A stretch of 24,022 nucleotides of DNA. It comes from JBOFFC01 sp051648405 (lineage in GTDB: Bacteria > Planctomycetota > Planctomycetia > Pirellulales > Lacipirellulaceae). Shown here in pieces: positions 22,132-24,022 of the stretch. Below the pieces are notes generated by a model, which did no database searches, was not told where the DNA came from, and was given only the letters and a program-made list of their open reading frames with translations. The stretch's first letter is position 1, and every line of letters begins with the position of its first letter. Position numbers and translations under genes: made by a program. The stretch spans positions 1 to 24,022 of the forward strand of contig JBOFFC010000140.1 of assembly GCA_051648405.1 (NCBI GenBank). The letters run 5' to 3'.

Positions 22132-23300
22132 CGAGAACTCAGCCCTACGACGAGGCCAACGCCCCGCCCCGCCTCCTCGCCCTCGGCGCCGAGTGGCTCC
22201 CCGAGCGTGCCGGGGGGCTCAATCGCTACACCTGGGGCCTTGCGCACGCGTTCGCGACCGAGCGCGTCGAACAGCGGTGGGTCGTGGTCGGCGACCCCGC
22301 ACGGTGCGCGACCGACGGCGTCGATGTCCGGGCCGTCGCCCCGGCGAGCGCCGGCCTGCGGCGCCGTTGGGGCGCGATCAGGTCGGAAGTCGCTGCCTGC
22401 GGGCCGTGGCGGCCGTCGTTGATCGCGACGCACTTCGCGCTCTACGCGTGGCCGGCGGTCGGCGTGCTCCGCGACGTGCCGCACGTCGTCCACTTCCACG
22501 GCCCCTGGGCCGACGAGTCGTCCGCCGAAGGGGGACGCTGGTTCGCGGTCGCCGCGAAGCGTTTCCTTGAGAAGCGCGTCTACCGCACGGCAGATCGCTT
22601 CGTGGTCCTCTCCGACGCGTTCCGGAAGGTCCTTGTCGAGCGCTACGGCGCCGACCCTGCGCTGGTCCGCGTAGTTCCTGGCGGCGTGGATGTCGCGCGG
22701 TTTGCGACGAGCGCCACCCGCACCGCAGCGCGCGAGCGACTCGGGTTGCCGATCAACCGCCCGCTGGTCGTGTGTGTGCGCAGGCTTGCCCATCGGATGG
22801 GGATCGACGTGCTCCTCGAAGCGATGGCCGAGGTCGTGAAGTCCGAGCCCTCCGTGATGCTCTGCGTCGCCGGTACCGGACCGCTCCGAGATCACCTCGC
22901 GTCGCGCGTCGAAGCCCTCGGCATCGACCGGAACGTCCGGCTTATGGGGTTCGTCCCCGACGACGACCTGCCCACGCTCTATCGCGCCGCCGACCTGAGC
23001 GTCGTCCCGTCGCAGGCGCTCGAAGGGTTCGGACTGATCACGATCGAGTCCCTTGCGGCCGGCACGCCGGTGCTTGTTACCCCCGTGGGGGGGCTCCCCG
23101 AGGCCGTTGGGGGCCTGTCGCCTACATTAATCCTTGAAGACGCGTCCGCGCGGGCGATCGCCGCCGGGCTCCGCGGGGCGCTCGGCGGTTCGCGCGGGCT
23201 CCCCACCGACGACGAGTGCCGCCGCTACGCCCGCGAGGGGTTCGACTGGCCGGTGATCGCGCGACGCGTGCTCGACGTGTACCGCGAAGTCGCCCAATGA
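22128..23300 (+). CDS. GT4 family glycosyltransferase (3)
   Basis: The 390-aa GT-B enzyme has ERAGGLNRYTWGLA (26-39) as the N-terminal Gly-rich loop and VVHFHGPWADE (120-130). VVLSDAFRKVLVERYG (159-174) and VVPGGVDVARF (182-192) follow. In the donor domain are VCVRRLAHRMGIDVLLEAM (215-233) and the catalytic pair E299-x7-E307 in LEGFGLITIESLAAGTPVLV. The region RLAHRMGID has His where many relatives have Lys (RLxxxKG). GTG 22128 overlaps the previous stop and the end overlaps the next gene as ATGA. It is probably a side-chain or late-acting glycosyltransferase; no specificity is claimed. Confidence 0.92.
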   Translation: MTRTQPYDEANAPPRLLALGAEWLPERAGGLNRYTWGLAHAFATERVEQRWVVVGDPARCATDGVDVRAVAPASAGLRRRWGAIRSEVAACGPWRPSLIATHFALYAWPAVGVLRDVPHVVHFHGPWADESSAEGGRWFAVAAKRFLEKRVYRTADRFVVLSDAFRKVLVERYGADPALVRVVPGGVDVARFATSATRTAARERLGLPINRPLVVCVRRLAHRMGIDVLLEAMAEVVKSEPSVMLCVAGTGPLRDHLASRVEALGIDRNVRLMGFVPDDDLPTLYRAADLSVVPSQALEGFGLITIESLAAGTPVLVTPVGGLPEAVGGLSPTLILEDASARAIAAGLRGALGGSRGLPTDDECRRYAREGFDWPVIARRVLDVYREVAQ

Positions 23301-24022
23301 ACGTGGCGGGGGGGGCGCCTCGCGTCTTGTTCGTCGATCAGACCGGGCAGCTCGGGGGCGCCGAGCTGTTCCTGCTGGACCTCGTCCGCCACCGCGGAGC
23401 GCACGATCGCGCTGTGCTGCTCGACGCCGGCCCGCTTGAGGACGAGCTCCGCAACGCAGGCGCCCAGGTGCACGTGCTTCCCTTGTCCGAGGCCGCGGGG
23501 AAGGTCCGCAAGCGCGACGGGCTGCTGCGGCAAGCCTGGGCCGCCAAGCTGTTGCCGCCGGTGGTGCGGCGCGTGCGTGAGCTCGCCGCGGGTATCGACG
23601 TGATCTACGCGAACACCCCCAAGGCGATGGTCGTGGCGTCGCTCGCGAGTCGCGGGTCCGCCGCGCGGGTCGTCTACCACTTGCACGACATCCTCAGCGC
23701 GGAGCACTTTAGTTTCCTCAACCGGCGTCTGCTCGTGACGCTCGCCAACCGCTACGCAGACGCCGTCGTCGCCAACTCCGAAGCCACCGCAGAAGCCTTC
23801 GTCGCCGCCGGCGGAAAACGCACGCTCGTAACCGTGATCCCCAACGGAATCGACCCGCTGCCGTACGAGCAAGCCTTCCAGAACCGCCTCGCGATCCGGG
23901 AACGACTCCACGCCGAACTCGGATTCACCAACGCACCCGTCGTCGGCGTCTTCGGCAGGCTCGCCCCCTGGAAGGGGCAAACCCTCGCCATCCGGGCCAT
24001 CAGCGCGATCCCAAACTGCCAA
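23297..24022 (+). CDS. GT4 family glycosyltransferase (4), cut by the window edge
   Basis: The frame opens at ATG 23297, overlapping the previous stop as ATGA, and stays open through 242 codons to the last base, so the C-terminal part lies outside. The visible part is the N-terminal GT-B domain: VLFVDQTGQLGGAELFLLDL (10-29), VVYHLHDIL and DAVVANSEATAEAFVAAGG in the middle, and VIPNGIDPLP near residue 190. The donor domain then begins with VVGVFGRLAPWKGQTLAIRAI. The EX7E catalytic motif would lie beyond the edge. The gene continues the transcription unit, so the cluster extends past this window. Confidence 0.88.
   Translation, partial: MNVAGGAPRVLFVDQTGQLGGAELFLLDLVRHRGAHDRAVLLDAGPLEDELRNAGAQVHVLPLSEAAGKVRKRDGLLRQAWAAKLLPPVVRRVRELAAGIDVIYANTPKAMVVASLASRGSAARVVYHLHDILSAEHFSFLNRRLLVTLANRYADAVVANSEATAEAFVAAGGKRTLVTVIPNGIDPLPYEQAFQNRLAIRERLHAELGFTNAPVVGVFGRLAPWKGQTLAIRAISAIPNCQ

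Overview
The window is high-GC bacterial DNA with nearly saturated G/C third codon positions in its household genes. GTG starts are frequent and Shine-Dalgarno sites are weak. A family-4 uracil-DNA glycosylase with a long Ala/Pro-rich N-terminus, an EngA/Der GTPase with an acidic tail, and an envelope-glycan cluster rich in FkbM and GT4 proteins suggest a planctomycete, probably of the Pirellulales/Lacipirellulaceae type. This placement is an inference; no rRNA or other phylogenetic marker is present.

Left part (1-4158): a family-4 uracil-DNA glycosylase on the minus strand diverges from der (EngA) on the plus strand. A short predicted one-helix membrane protein (minus strand) lies tail-to-tail with der. 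A tRNA-Val(GAC) gene follows, then about 870 bp without a credible gene. That gap holds two related, oppositely oriented, hairpin-rich miniature repeats of 156 and 140 bp with 14-bp terminal inverted repeats (TAGCAGCCTGTTGA). The second ends 19 bp before the first polysaccharide gene.

Right part (4159-24022, continuing past the edge): one plus-strand gene train for a surface polysaccharide, most simply an O-antigen-like or exported glycan. Order: (1) a fusion of a WecA/MraY-like polyprenyl-phosphate sugar-phosphate transferase, a middle domain and a GT4 glycosyltransferase; (2) FkbM methyltransferase; (3) ABC-2 permease (Wzm-like); (4) FkbM methyltransferase; (5) ABC ATPase with C-terminal domain (Wzt-like); (6) DUF268 protein; (7) GT11 fucosyltransferase-like; (8) class I methyltransferase; (9, 10) two GT2s; (11) GT4; (12) GT2; (13) O-antigen ligase/polymerase-like membrane protein; (14) FkbM methyltransferase; (15) serine-acetyltransferase-like hexapeptide protein; (16) an unrecognised 38-codon ORF; (17) class I methyltransferase; (18, 19) two GT4s; (20) a GT4 cut by the window edge. 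Apart from one 4-nt gap, every junction overlaps by 4-14 nt if the 38-codon ORF is counted, which implies a single translationally coupled unit.

Proposed working model: the fusion protein loads the first sugar phosphate on the lipid carrier and may add the next sugar. The other glycosyltransferases extend the chain, and the methyltransferases and acetyltransferase-like protein decorate or cap it. Wzm/Wzt exports it, with the Wzt C-terminal domain reading the chain end, and the ligase-like protein transfers it to its acceptor. Codon use is mosaic. The permease and the Wzt nucleotide-binding domain are G/C-saturated at third positions. The FkbM gene between them, the Wzt C-terminal domain, DUF268 and GT11 are not. 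Two GT2 genes show sharp internal switches. This looks like a conserved exporter and enzyme scaffold into which sugar-specific modules have been exchanged.
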